From the NCBI GenBank assembly GCA_965243165.1, contig OZ251535.1, positions 620,001 to 684,000 of the forward strand: a stretch of DNA of 64,000 bases. Direction: 5' to 3'. Source of the DNA: CATQHD01 sp965243165. GTDB taxonomy: Bacteria > Actinomycetota > Acidimicrobiia > Spongiisociales > Spongiisociaceae. Position 1 is the stretch's first letter. The number at the start of each line of letters is the position of its first letter. The translations under genes were made by a program, and so were the position numbers. Below the pieces are notes generated by a model. That model did not search any database. It worked only from the letters and a program-made list of their open reading frames with translations, and was not told the origin of the DNA. Positions 24,437 through 34,400 of this stretch are shown here, one piece after another.

Positions 24437-25870
24437 TCAGCCCGGTTTGGGCGGGTAGACGATCTCAACGTCTCTGGGGTCTTGGGAGAGCCGCCGTCCG
24501 TAGCATAGGGCGCCGGTTTGTCTGTCCAGTTCCCAACAGGTGTTTTGTGCTTCTTCTGGGGTGTAGAACGGCCCCGCATACACGACCCAGTAGCCAGGAC
24601 GGAGGCTATCAAAGTTGCTGCTGTAGAGTATACCAAACCGTCTGTAGTATTGTTGTTCAAGATCGTCCCGTTGTTGTTCGGCAGCGGCTTGGGTGTTCTC
24701 TGATACCAGTACTGAGATGAAAGTTCCTAGGGGCTCGGTTCGTTCGTCGGAGCTGGAATTATCGGAGTTGGGACTACCTTGGCCTGGTTTGGGGGGGTAG
24801 ACGATCTCAACGTCTCTGGGGTCTTGGGAGAGCCGCCGTCCGTAGCATAGGGCGCCGGTTTGTCTGTCCAGTTCCCAACAGGTGTTTTGTGCTTCTTCTG
24901 GGGTGTAGAACGGCCCCGCATACACGACCCAGTAGCCAGGGTTCAAGCTCGCATAATAGCTACTATAAAGGATATTGAACTGTTGGCTATGTTGTTGCTC
25001 CAACCTGTTGAGCTCTTGTTCGGCCAAAGCTTCGGAGCTCTCCGAAGATAGCACCGAAATAAATTGACCCTCTGGGACATTGTTCTCATCTTGACCGTCG
25101 AAATATTCTGGTTGAATCAGGTCCTCTACTATGGGAATGATATCAATCGAAGATATAGCAAGCCCAAAGAGAGCTTCACTATAAGAATATGTAGATATAC
25201 CAACGACCTTGCCCAGAGAATCTACCAGCGCCCCTCCGCTCTGTCCTCCAGCAATAGAGGCATCGGTCTGTAAAAGAGTGATGTTGTTTTCCCACTCCCG
25301 AAATCTTGACAAGATTCCTTGTGTAATGGTGGCAACCGGATACAGCTCATATTCGGCGGGATAGCCAACCAAGAAAAGCTCACTTCCTAGACCCATATCT
25401 TCCCCGTTGATTAGTTCAAGTGGGTGTTCTGATATATCAACCGGTCCTAGTACTGCGAGGTCCGCTATTGAGTCCCATCCTATGACCGGTGTGTTATGGA
25501 ACTCTGCGCCGTTTGGAAAGACAACTCTGACGGCTCTATATGGTTCTACAACGTGGTAGTTGGTTATGATATAGCCGCCTTTGATCAATATGCCGCTACC
25601 GCTCCTTCCCACCGTGTTTATAAAAGGTACTGATGGAGAAACCTTCTTGTATACTTCTTCAGCCGACAATTTTAAAATAGGCTTGGTTGTAGTGGTAGTC
25701 GCGGCGGTTGGAGCTGTTGTGCTGTCAGCAGTGGTGGAAGAAGAAGGTACCGTAGTTGTTGTGGTGGTGAGGACCATCGTGGTGGTCATCTCGGAGCAGG
25801 CGGACGCTATCAACACCAGAGCGGTCAAGCCCAAAGTATGGCCCACTGCCTTGGTACGAAGCTGTTTCAT
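24437..25870 (-). CDS. HtrA-like serine protease lipoprotein with two SPOR-type repeats
   Basis: The protein has 477 residues. The signal peptide MKQLRTKAVGHTLGLTALVL is followed by a lipobox-like IASAC (Cys25), then a Thr/Ser-rich linker to about residue 75. The trypsin-fold domain carries the triad His in TNYHVV, Asp in DSIADLAVL and Ser in GGQSGGALV. The C-terminus has two SPOR-like units, each with PGYWVVYAGPFYTPEEA. SPOR domains bind denuded peptidoglycan, so a septal or cell-wall protease is a fair inference. The last ~50 codons of the two SPOR units are identical at DNA level (about 24448-24598 and 24790-24940). No PDZ domain is seen. It lies within the accessory block between purH and folD. 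Confidence 0.88.
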   Translation of the reverse strand: MKQLRTKAVGHTLGLTALVLIASACSEMTTTMVLTTTTTTVPSSSTTADSTTAPTAATTTTTKPILKLSAEEVYKKVSPSVPFINTVGRSGSGILIKGGYIITNYHVVEPYRAVRVVFPNGAEFHNTPVIGWDSIADLAVLGPVDISEHPLELINGEDMGLGSELFLVGYPAEYELYPVATITQGILSRFREWENNITLLQTDASIAGGQSGGALVDSLGKVVGISTYSYSEALFGLAISSIDIIPIVEDLIQPEYFDGQDENNVPEGQFISVLSSESSEALAEQELNRLEQQHSQQFNILYSSYYASLNPGYWVVYAGPFYTPEEAQNTCWELDRQTGALCYGRRLSQDPRDVEIVYPPKPGQGSPNSDNSSSDERTEPLGTFISVLVSENTQAAAEQQRDDLEQQYYRRFGILYSSNFDSLRPGYWVVYAGPFYTPEEAQNTCWELDRQTGALCYGRRLSQDPRDVEIVYPPKPG

Positions 25871-26289
25871 ACGCGGGCCCATTCCCACATGATCTGCTGT
25901 AATCGGCGCGCGGGCGTACTCAACACCCGGTCGGCTGGCCGCAAACGAAGCCCGCCCGCCGCTCCGCCGCCGTTTGTTGTTGTCATTGTTCCTTCTTTCC
26001 ATGAGACGGCCTGGTCGGTGAGTCTCGGTTGCGAAACAAGACCATTTTACGCCTCTCCCCGAGGGGAGGACGCAATTTTCGAGGCCTCGCGAAAACATTG
26101 GGAGATGAGGGGTGGTGAGAGTGTGAGCTTGGGGTTGAGATGCCGATGTGGTTCTTCGGAAATGTTGGGAAGTGCCTCTTTGATCTGGGATGACAGCCCA
26201 AAGAACAACGGCTCCGGAGAGACTGGTCCGGGACCCCCGAACACCGCCTAAAATGGCGGACGAGGGGCCGCCCGGCAGAGGAGGATCGG
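25871..26289. other. Intergenic region between divergent genes
   Basis: This 419-bp region holds the promoters of the HtrA-like gene (leftward) and folD (rightward). A short stem CTCCCC/GGGGAG lies near 26057. AGAGGAGG occurs just upstream of the folD ATG. I see no further gene or repeat. Confidence 0.5.
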
Positions 26290-27159
26290 ATGACCGCCAC
26301 CGTTATCGACGGCAGGGCCGCAGCGGCGGAGGTGCTCGAGGAGACCAAGGAGAGGGTGGCCGCTCTGGAGGCTCGCGGCAAGGGGGTGACCCTGGCCACG
26401 GTGCTGGTGGGGGACGATCTTCCTTCCCATACCTATGTGGGGGTCAAGCGGAGGAGGGCGGGCGAGATCGGCATAGGCTCGGTCCATCATGAGTTGCCGG
26501 CCGGTGCCTCCCAGGGGCGGGTGGCCGGGTTGATCAAGCGGCTCAACGACGATCCGGCGGTGGACGGGATACTGCTCCAGCTGCCGTTGCCCGCCGGATT
26601 GGACGACCAGGCCGCCGCCATGGAGATCGACCCGTCCAAGGACGTGGACGGCCTGCATCCCGCCAACCTGGGCATGATCGTGCTCGACCGGCCCCGCTTC
26701 GAGCCCTGCACCCCCAGCGGGGTCATGCACCTCCTGGAGCGCGGCGAAGTTCCCGTCCGGGGGGCGGATGCGGTGATAGTGGGGCGGTCGTTCCTGGTGG
26801 GCCGCTCCCTGGCGTTGCTGCTGATGGCTCGGGGGGCGGACGCCACCGTTACGGTCGCCCACTCCGCCACCAAGGGCTTGGCCGAGGTGACCCGCCGGGC
26901 CGACATCCTGGTGGCGGCGGTGGGCCGCCCCGAGATGATCACCGCCGAATACATCCGCCCCGGAGCGGTGGTGATCGATGTGGGCATCAACCGCACCGAG
27001 GCGGGCGGCCTGGTGGGGGACGTGAAGTTCTCCGACGCCGCCCGGGCCGCTTCCGCCGTCACCCCCGTGCCCGGGGGGGTGGGTCCGATGACCGTCGCCA
27101 TGCTGATGCGCAACACCGCCCTCGCCGCCGAGCGCCGCCTGGCGGGGGTCAGGCCGTGA
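26290..27159 (+). CDS. folD: Methylenetetrahydrofolate dehydrogenase/cyclohydrolase
   Basis: This 289-residue bifunctional enzyme interconverts methylene-, methenyl- and formyl-tetrahydrofolate and supplies formyl groups to PurH. It has the catalytic Lys in SHTYVGVKRRRAGEIGI, VDGILLQLPLP, the CTPSGVMHLL helix, VIVGRSFLVGRSLA for NADP and the C-terminal TPVPGGVGPMTVAML. AGAGGAGG lies just upstream of the ATG. It overlaps the convergent menC by 11 bp. Confidence 0.95.
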   Translation: MTATVIDGRAAAAEVLEETKERVAALEARGKGVTLATVLVGDDLPSHTYVGVKRRRAGEIGIGSVHHELPAGASQGRVAGLIKRLNDDPAVDGILLQLPLPAGLDDQAAAMEIDPSKDVDGLHPANLGMIVLDRPRFEPCTPSGVMHLLERGEVPVRGADAVIVGRSFLVGRSLALLLMARGADATVTVAHSATKGLAEVTRRADILVAAVGRPEMITAEYIRPGAVVIDVGINRTEAGGLVGDVKFSDAARAASAVTPVPGGVGPMTVAMLMRNTALAAERRLAGVRP

Positions 27160-28225
27160 GGGTCTCGATGCGGACCACGCATCCGGCGGCTTCGGCTTCG
27201 GAGAGGTCCACCTCGATTCCCAGGCCGGGGCGGTCGGAGGGGGTCAGGCAGCCGTCGGCCAGGTTCCAGGGATGCCGGGATACGTCGGCGGCCAGTAGCA
27301 GCCGGGGGGGAACCAGGTCGGCGGAACGGGCGGAAGAAGATCCGGCGGCGCCTGCGGCGGACGAGGCCAGGGCGAGGGCGTGGGCCCGGCCCACCGAGGT
27401 CTCCACCAAACCGCCGATCTTGACCGCCAAGCCGTTCGCCTCGGCGGCGGCGGCGGCCCGGAGCACTCCGGACACGCCCAGCAGCCCCGGCTTGAGGCTC
27501 ACCATATCGGCCGCCCGGCGGTCGACCGCCTCGAAGGCCTCCGCCGGCGCAGAACAGGATTCGTCCAGGCAGACCGGGGTCTCTATCCGGCTGCGCAGCC
27601 GCCGGTGGCCCTCCAGATCACCCGCCGCCAGGGGCTGTTCCAGATAGGCGAGCCCCAGCCCGTCGACCGCCTCGAAGAACGGGTCCGCCTCCGTGTAGCT
27701 TCCGTTGGCGTCGGCCGCCGCCGAGATCTCGGGAAAACTGCTTCTCACCGCCCGCAGGAAGTCGAGGCCGCGGCCCGGCTCGATCTTGACCTTCACCCGC
27801 CGGATGCCCGCCGCCGCCGCTTCTCCCGCCCGGCGCGCCGCCTCCTCGGGCGACCGTTCCAGGCCGACGGCGGCGCAGGCCCGCACCGGACGCCCGTCAC
27901 CGCCCGTCCAAGCCCAAAGCGGAAGGCCTTCGAGCCGGGCGGCCAAGTCCGAACGGGCCTGATCGGCGGCGGCGGCGGCGGTCGGGGGCAGTCCGGAGAG
28001 ATCGCCCCGGAGCACCGCCTCCGCCCGGCTTCGGAGGGCGCCCCAAACCTCGTCCGCGCCCTCGGCGGTCACCCCCGGAAAGGGAGCGGCTTCCCCCCAG
28101 CCGGTTTCCCCGGCCTCGGAGAGGCCCGCCAGCACCAGCGCCCGCTCGGAGGCCGTCCGCCGGGCGTTGGCGAAAGGGCGCAGCAAGGGGATGCGCAGCT
28201 CCACCAGCCGCAGGGAGGGCGCCAT
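27149..28225 (-). CDS. menC: o-Succinylbenzoate synthase-like enolase-superfamily enzyme
   Basis: This 358-residue muconate-lactonising-type protein has the KVKIEP catalytic Lys pair. Its metal ligands are Asp in AADANGSY, Glu in YLEQPLA and Asp in CLDESCSA, and the second-half Lys is in SLKPGLLG. The 'KIEPG...LDES' combination is typical of MenC, which dehydrates SHCHC in menaquinone synthesis. N-succinylamino acid racemase or dipeptide epimerase activity in this superfamily cannot be excluded. The N-terminus VELRIPLLRPFANARRTASERALVL is the expected capping domain. Confidence 0.8.
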   Translation of the reverse strand: MAPSLRLVELRIPLLRPFANARRTASERALVLAGLSEAGETGWGEAAPFPGVTAEGADEVWGALRSRAEAVLRGDLSGLPPTAAAAADQARSDLAARLEGLPLWAWTGGDGRPVRACAAVGLERSPEEAARRAGEAAAAGIRRVKVKIEPGRGLDFLRAVRSSFPEISAAADANGSYTEADPFFEAVDGLGLAYLEQPLAAGDLEGHRRLRSRIETPVCLDESCSAPAEAFEAVDRRAADMVSLKPGLLGVSGVLRAAAAAEANGLAVKIGGLVETSVGRAHALALASSAAGAAGSSSARSADLVPPRLLLAADVSRHPWNLADGCLTPSDRPGLGIEVDLSEAEAAGCVVRIETLTA

Positions 28226-28334
28226 CCGCCCAGAATACCCGCCCCCGCCCGGCGGCGGACGCGGCGGGATTCAACCTCTGGGGCGGGGCGGAACTAACCT
28301 GGGCCGAAGAGATAGACGCAAACATGGAGGATGA

Positions 28335-29576
<1,242 letters not shown>

Positions 29577-29598
29577 GCAGGCGCGTCGGGAGGTCGGC

Positions 29599-30561
29599 AT
29601 GGGCGCCGGAGGTTTCAAGAAGATCACGGTGGCGGGGGCCGGCAAGTACGGGTCGGCCGTCGTCCAGCGCCTGGCCGCCTGGGACATCGCCGACGAGGTG
29701 GTGATGACCGATATCGTGGAGGGCCTGCCCCAGGGTTTGGCGCTCGACATGAACCAGTCCCGGCCGGTCGAGCGCTACCGCACCCGGGTGGTCGGCGCCA
29801 ACGGCTACGAGGCCACGGCGGGCAGCGATGCGGCGGTCATCACCGCCGGCCTGCCCCGCAAGCCGGGCATGTCGCGGATGGATCTGCTGGCCGTCAACGC
29901 CCGGATCGTGGAGCAGGTCACCAGGGAGCTGGTGGAGCGCTCCCCCGGCGCAGCCATCATCGTGGTTACCAACCCCCTCGACCAGATGACCCAGCTGGCG
30001 GCGGATGTGAGCGGCCTTCCCCGGCGGAGGGTGATGGGGCAGGCCGGCGTCCTGGACTCCAGCCGTTTCGCCCATTTCATCGCCGAGCGCCTCGGCGCCG
30101 ACATCCTGGAGGTGCGGGCCCTGACGCTGGGCAGCCACGGCGAGACCATGGTGCCGGTTCCTTCGCAGTGCTCCGTGGCGGGCGTTCCCCTCACCGAGTT
30201 GCTTTCCGCCGGCGAGATCGAGGCCCTGGTGGAGCGCACCCGGGAAGGGGGGGCGGAGATCGTGGGGCTGCTCAAGACCGGCAGCGCCTACTACGCGCCC
30301 TCCGCGGCGGCGGCCGCCATGGCCAGGGCCGTTCTCGAAGACGAACAGCGGGTGATGCCGGTGTGCGCATGGCTGACCGGGCAGTACGGCGTCTCCGATG
30401 TCTACCTGGGGGTTCCCGCCCGCCTCGGCTCCGGGGGGGTGGAGGAGGTGGTGGAGCTGGAGCTGACCGACCGAGAAGCGGCCGACCTGTCCGCCGCCGC
30501 CGAAGCGGTGTCCGCCAAGGCCGCCGAGCTGGAAGGCCTCACCGGACCGGCAGACGGATGA
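29599..30561 (+). CDS. mdh: Malate dehydrogenase, LDH-like type
   Basis: This 320-residue protein oxidises malate to oxaloacetate with NAD. It has the Rossmann segment ITVAGAGKYGSAVVQRL, Arg in the mobile loop GLPRKPGMSRMDLL, VVTNPLDQMTQLA and the catalytic His in LGSHGETMVPV. The Arg at the loop position distinguishing malate from lactate dehydrogenase supports Mdh. It follows icd directly. GGAGG sits upstream of the ATG. Confidence 0.93.
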   Translation: MGAGGFKKITVAGAGKYGSAVVQRLAAWDIADEVVMTDIVEGLPQGLALDMNQSRPVERYRTRVVGANGYEATAGSDAAVITAGLPRKPGMSRMDLLAVNARIVEQVTRELVERSPGAAIIVVTNPLDQMTQLAADVSGLPRRRVMGQAGVLDSSRFAHFIAERLGADILEVRALTLGSHGETMVPVPSQCSVAGVPLTELLSAGEIEALVERTREGGAEIVGLLKTGSAYYAPSAAAAAMARAVLEDEQRVMPVCAWLTGQYGVSDVYLGVPARLGSGGVEEVVELELTDREAADLSAAAEAVSAKAAELEGLTGPADG

Positions 30562-30705
30562 CATACTCCTGCTCCCCGGCGCCGCCGGTCCGCCGTCCGT
30601 TCTTTGTCACACACGGGGCGTATACTCGGAGCGAGCTGATTACGCCCCCCCTGCGGCTGTCCGATTCGTTCGCAGCAAGGCTTGGGGCAAGGGATGGGAG
30701 AAACC

Positions 30706-30981
30706 ATGAACAAGCGTGACCTGGCCCACATCGTGGCCTACGAGACCAATCTGACCAGGGCGGGCGCCGCGGCGGCGGTCGACGCCCTCTTCAACGCCGT
30801 CGGCGCCGCCCTCAAGGACGGAGCTCGGGTCCAGATCGCCGGGTTCGGGACTTTCTCTGTGCGGGAGCGCCAGGCCAGGATGGGCCGCAACCCCCGCACC
30901 GGTGAGCCCGTTTCCATTCCGGCGGCCAAGGCCCCGGCCTTCAAGCCCTCCAAGGCGCTCAAGGAAGCCGTCAACACCTAG
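30706..30981 (+). CDS. hup: HU-family DNA-binding protein
   Basis: The 91-residue histone-like protein starts MNKRDLAHIVAYETNL. It has the GFGTFSVRERQARMGRNPRTG arm that bends DNA and the C-terminal PAFKPSKALKEAVN. ATG 30706 follows GGGAG; an in-frame ATG at 30682 would add eight atypical residues. A TATACT at 30621 is a candidate -10. Family II repeat copy b begins at the stop codon and may form the 3' end of the mRNA. Confidence 0.95.
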   Translation: MNKRDLAHIVAYETNLTRAGAAAAVDALFNAVGAALKDGARVQIAGFGTFSVRERQARMGRNPRTGEPVSIPAAKAPAFKPSKALKEAVNT

Positions 30982-31112
30982 CCCCGATAATTCACGAGAG
31001 GGGGGGGGGCGGGCAGATGAAAATACACGCCTGCATCCTTCTGGCCTGGGGCAATGACAGGGAAATAAACCTTCTGATCAGATAAGGGCGTTCACCGATC
31101 GGTGAGAGGCCG
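30982..31112 (+). repeat. Dispersed repeat family II, copy b
   Basis: It starts CCCCGATAATTCACGAGAG immediately after the HU stop. It includes a 10-G run at 31000-31009 that is only 5 G in the other copies, then TTCTGATCAGA and the stem TTCACC/GGTGAG. Its position suggests use as an mRNA 3' end. Confidence 0.7.
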
Positions 31113-31296
31113 GCTGGGTCGAGGCGGAGGCAACCTACCCGAGTTGCTCAGACAGCCGCCGCAGTCGAGCTGAAGCATCCAGCTCAGTACCAAGTCCGCC
31201 GGAACCCATAGCGCAGAGAATTGCAGGACTTTCGCCATCCGTCGAACGCCGCCCTGAACGCCGCTGCGCGGCGGCGGGGGCGCAGCCGGTCTGAGT

Positions 31297-31330
31297 TTGA
31301 CATTCCGGGGGGGGGGGGGGGGGGTAGTAT
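31297..31330 (+). promoter_or_regulatory. Candidate phase-variable promoter with an 18-G spacer
   Basis: A consensus -35 TTGACA (31297-31302) and a -10 TAGTAT (31325-31330) are separated by TTCC plus eighteen G (31307-31324). The spacer is 22 nt. Loss of five G would restore the optimal 17 nt. It drives toward the Calx-beta gene. Length change in the tract would be expected to tune transcription, as known for poly-C/poly-G promoter spacers in other bacteria. Confidence 0.6.
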
Positions 31331-31417
31331 TGTTGTTGTGACTGTTGTCCCCTCGCTCGGTGAGGGGTTGGCTTGATGGAGGAGGTGGCCTGATGTTGTT
31401 GGGTTGGTCGTTGCTGC

Positions 31418-31432
31418 GGGGGGGGGGGGGGG
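31418..31432 (+). repeat. 15-G tract between SD-ATG and the Calx-beta reading frame
   Basis: GGAGGAGG (about 31378-31385) and ATG 31393 lie before the tract; the signal peptide frame lies after it. With 15 G the ATG frame runs out of register and stops at 31557. With 14 or 17 G it would join the Calx-beta frame. Confidence 0.7.
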
Positions 31433-31435
31433 CAG

Positions 31436-34400
31436 GTGTTGAGTCGGCGGCGTTGGTTGGGTTTGGTGTTGGCGGTTGGTTTGGTGTTGGGGGTGCTGCC
31501 GGTTGGTCCGCCGGGGGTGGTGGGTCAGTCGGCGACGATTACGTTGTCGTTCGATGACGGGGCGGGTACGCCGTCGGCGGTGACGGGGGTGGCGGAGGAG
31601 GGCGGTGCGCAGATGGTGCGGGTGGTGGCGACGGCTTCGGCGGCGACTTCGTCGGCGGTTACGGTGAATGTGACGATCGCGGCTGGTACGGCGGCGGATA
31701 CGACGGATTATGCGAGTTTGACTTCGCCGGTGACGGTGCAGATCGCGAGCGGGGATACGGTGGGGTATTCGTCGGCGTTTACGGTGACGCCGGTGGATGA
31801 TGTGTTGGTGGAGGGGGATGAGACGATTGTGTTTTCGGCCACCGCGACGGGTTATACGATTGTTGATGTGGGTTTGATTATCGTGGATGATGATAATGTG
31901 ATTACGTTGTCGTTCGTGGATGAGGCGGGTGAGCCTGTTGGGGGGTTGGGGGAGGACGGCGGGCGTCAGACGGTGCGGTTGGTTGCTTCGGTTCCGGCGG
32001 GGGTGCAGGTTCCTGCGGATGTGGATGTGTCGGTGACGGTGGATGATGCTCCTGAGACGGCGACGCCGGGGGCGGGCGGGGATTATACGGCTTCTGGGGT
32101 TCCTTCTTCGTTGACGGTTTCGATCAGTTCGGGTGGAACGAGCGGGTCTTCGAGTGATATGGTGTTTACGCCTTTGTCTGATCGGGTGTTCGAGGATCAT
32201 GAGATCGTGAGGAGGTTTTCGGGTACGGCTTCGGGGTATACGGTCGGGGACGCTGATTTGTTGATTTTGGATGCGGATCGTACGATTGTTGTTACGATGG
32301 ATAATCTGAGACAGCCTACGACCCATGATTGGTTTACCCGTGAGGATGGTACTTTTGTTTTACGGGAGGTTGGTGATCCTTTAGGTCCTTCCAACGGGGC
32401 GCAGTTTTGTGGTTGTCATGACGGCCCTCAGCCGTGGTTTACTTTTACGGTGGATGGGGTTACGTCTTCGACCTACAGTGAGAACTTGACCTTGGTCTTC
32501 AATGGTTTCGCCGGGACCGCCGAAATGAATAACCAAGCTCCAAACCTCCCTGGAACCCCCGATGTAACAAGTTTAGGTATCAGATCCTTTAACTCCTATC
32601 ATGGTGGAAGAAATGGTTATCGGCCGACGTTGAATGCGGGCAGCTTATTTGTCCGGTTTCGCCCGCCCGGTAGTCAGGATGAAATCGAACCCTACTACGA
32701 TTATATTGCGGAGCCTGATGAGACTTTCACGGTTGGGGTTGAGCCGATTGATGGTTTTGAGATTGTCAATGTTGATGGTGTGGTAATCGATGATGATGTA
32801 CAGGTCCATTTGGCTGTTCAGAGTAATCCGACTTTGGCGGAGGGTTCGTCGGGGACGGATTTGGTTATTGGTGCGGGTATGAATGCTAATAATACTTGGT
32901 TTCCCACTGTCCCTGTTTGGCGGAATCCTGAGAGTTGGACAAATGCGGACCGTTCTGTGTTGACGTCTGATACGGTGGTGTCGTTGTCGGTGGCGGAGGG
33001 GCCGGGGTTGTTGAATGCCGACGATTTTTCTTCTTTCGATTGGGCGAGGAGGTCGATTACTATTCCGGCGGGTCAGTCGGCTGATGGCGGTTGGCGGAAA
33101 ACGTTGGAGAATATATCGGTTGCGGATGATGATGTGGTGGAGGGTTTGGAGCGGTTGCGGATCGTGGGTGCGCCGGCGTTGGCGGCTACCAAGAAGTCTG
33201 ATGGGTCGCCTACTGATCAGGTGGTTACTTTCAACGACGCGCAGTTGGATGTTTTGACGGTGACTGACGATGATGCTGATATTACGTTGTCGGTGTCGCC
33301 GGGGACGGTGGTGGAGAAGGCGGACGGTCAGACGGTGACGGTGGTGGCGGAGTTCGCGGGGTCGTCGTCGGTTTTGACGTCTGCTACGGATGTGGAGGTG
33401 CAGATAGCCGGGGGTACGGCAACGTTGACGTCTGATTTCACTACGGGTCTTGCGAATGACCGGTTGACGGTTCGGATTCCGGCGGGCCGGACGAGCGGGT
33501 CGAAGTCGTTCACGTTGACGGCGCCCGACGACGGCGTGACGGAGTCCGGCGGGGAGACGGTTACGTTCGCGGGGCATGGGACCACGCGGGTGGGCGGGCA
33601 GACGGTGACGGTTACGGGCGGTGAGTTGACGATTGCGGAGCCGGGTTCGGAGGTGGTGTTGTCTTTGACGGACACGCAGGCTTCTCCGGAGGCGTTGTCG
33701 GCGGTGGGTGAGGACGGCGGGGCGGAGATGGTGCGGGTAACGGCTGCGGTGGGTACGGCCCCGTCGGGCAGTGATCTGGATGTGGCGGTGACGGTGGGCG
33801 CGTTTGGGAGTTCGGCGGACGCGGGTGTTGATTATACGGTTTCTGGGTCTGCGGTTTCTGGGTCTTCGGTTACGGTTACCATCCCGGACGGGGCTACTTC
33901 TGGGTCGGTGGATGTGACGGTTACGCCGGTTTCGGATACGGTTACGGAGGATCATGAGACGATCCTTTTCACGGGGGCGGCAACCGGGTATACGGTTGCG
34001 CCGGCTTCGTTGGAGATCACCGACGCTGACCGGGCGGTTAGTTTGGTGTTCGAAGTTCCTTCGCCGTATCCGTTGGAGTATCGGGAGCACTCGTGGGCTT
34101 CTGCTGAGTGGAGGAGTGTTACCGCCCGCCTGGAGGGTGAGTCTTCTACTTATTCCGGCGGTATCAGGGGGCGGGTGGTGACAGTGTCCGATACGGCGGC
34201 GGCGTCTTCTACGGGTTCTCCTGCGGTGGATGTCTACAATTCGCTCGAGCATGCTACTGACACGAGTCAGCACAAGTATGTTGATATCGGTGCGGGTGCT
34301 ACGTCGTCGGGGAAGGCTTGGTTCGAGTCGCGTGTCCAGCCTGATGACGCGGCGGAGCCGGTGCAGTATATCGATGTTACGTTGACGGGTTTGACTGCTG

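Noticed and set aside
31184..34273. Long minus-strand open frames opposite the Calx-beta gene
   Set aside because: Arg/His-rich products mirroring the repetitive T/G-ending codons of the plus-strand gene. There is no signal, domain or start site.
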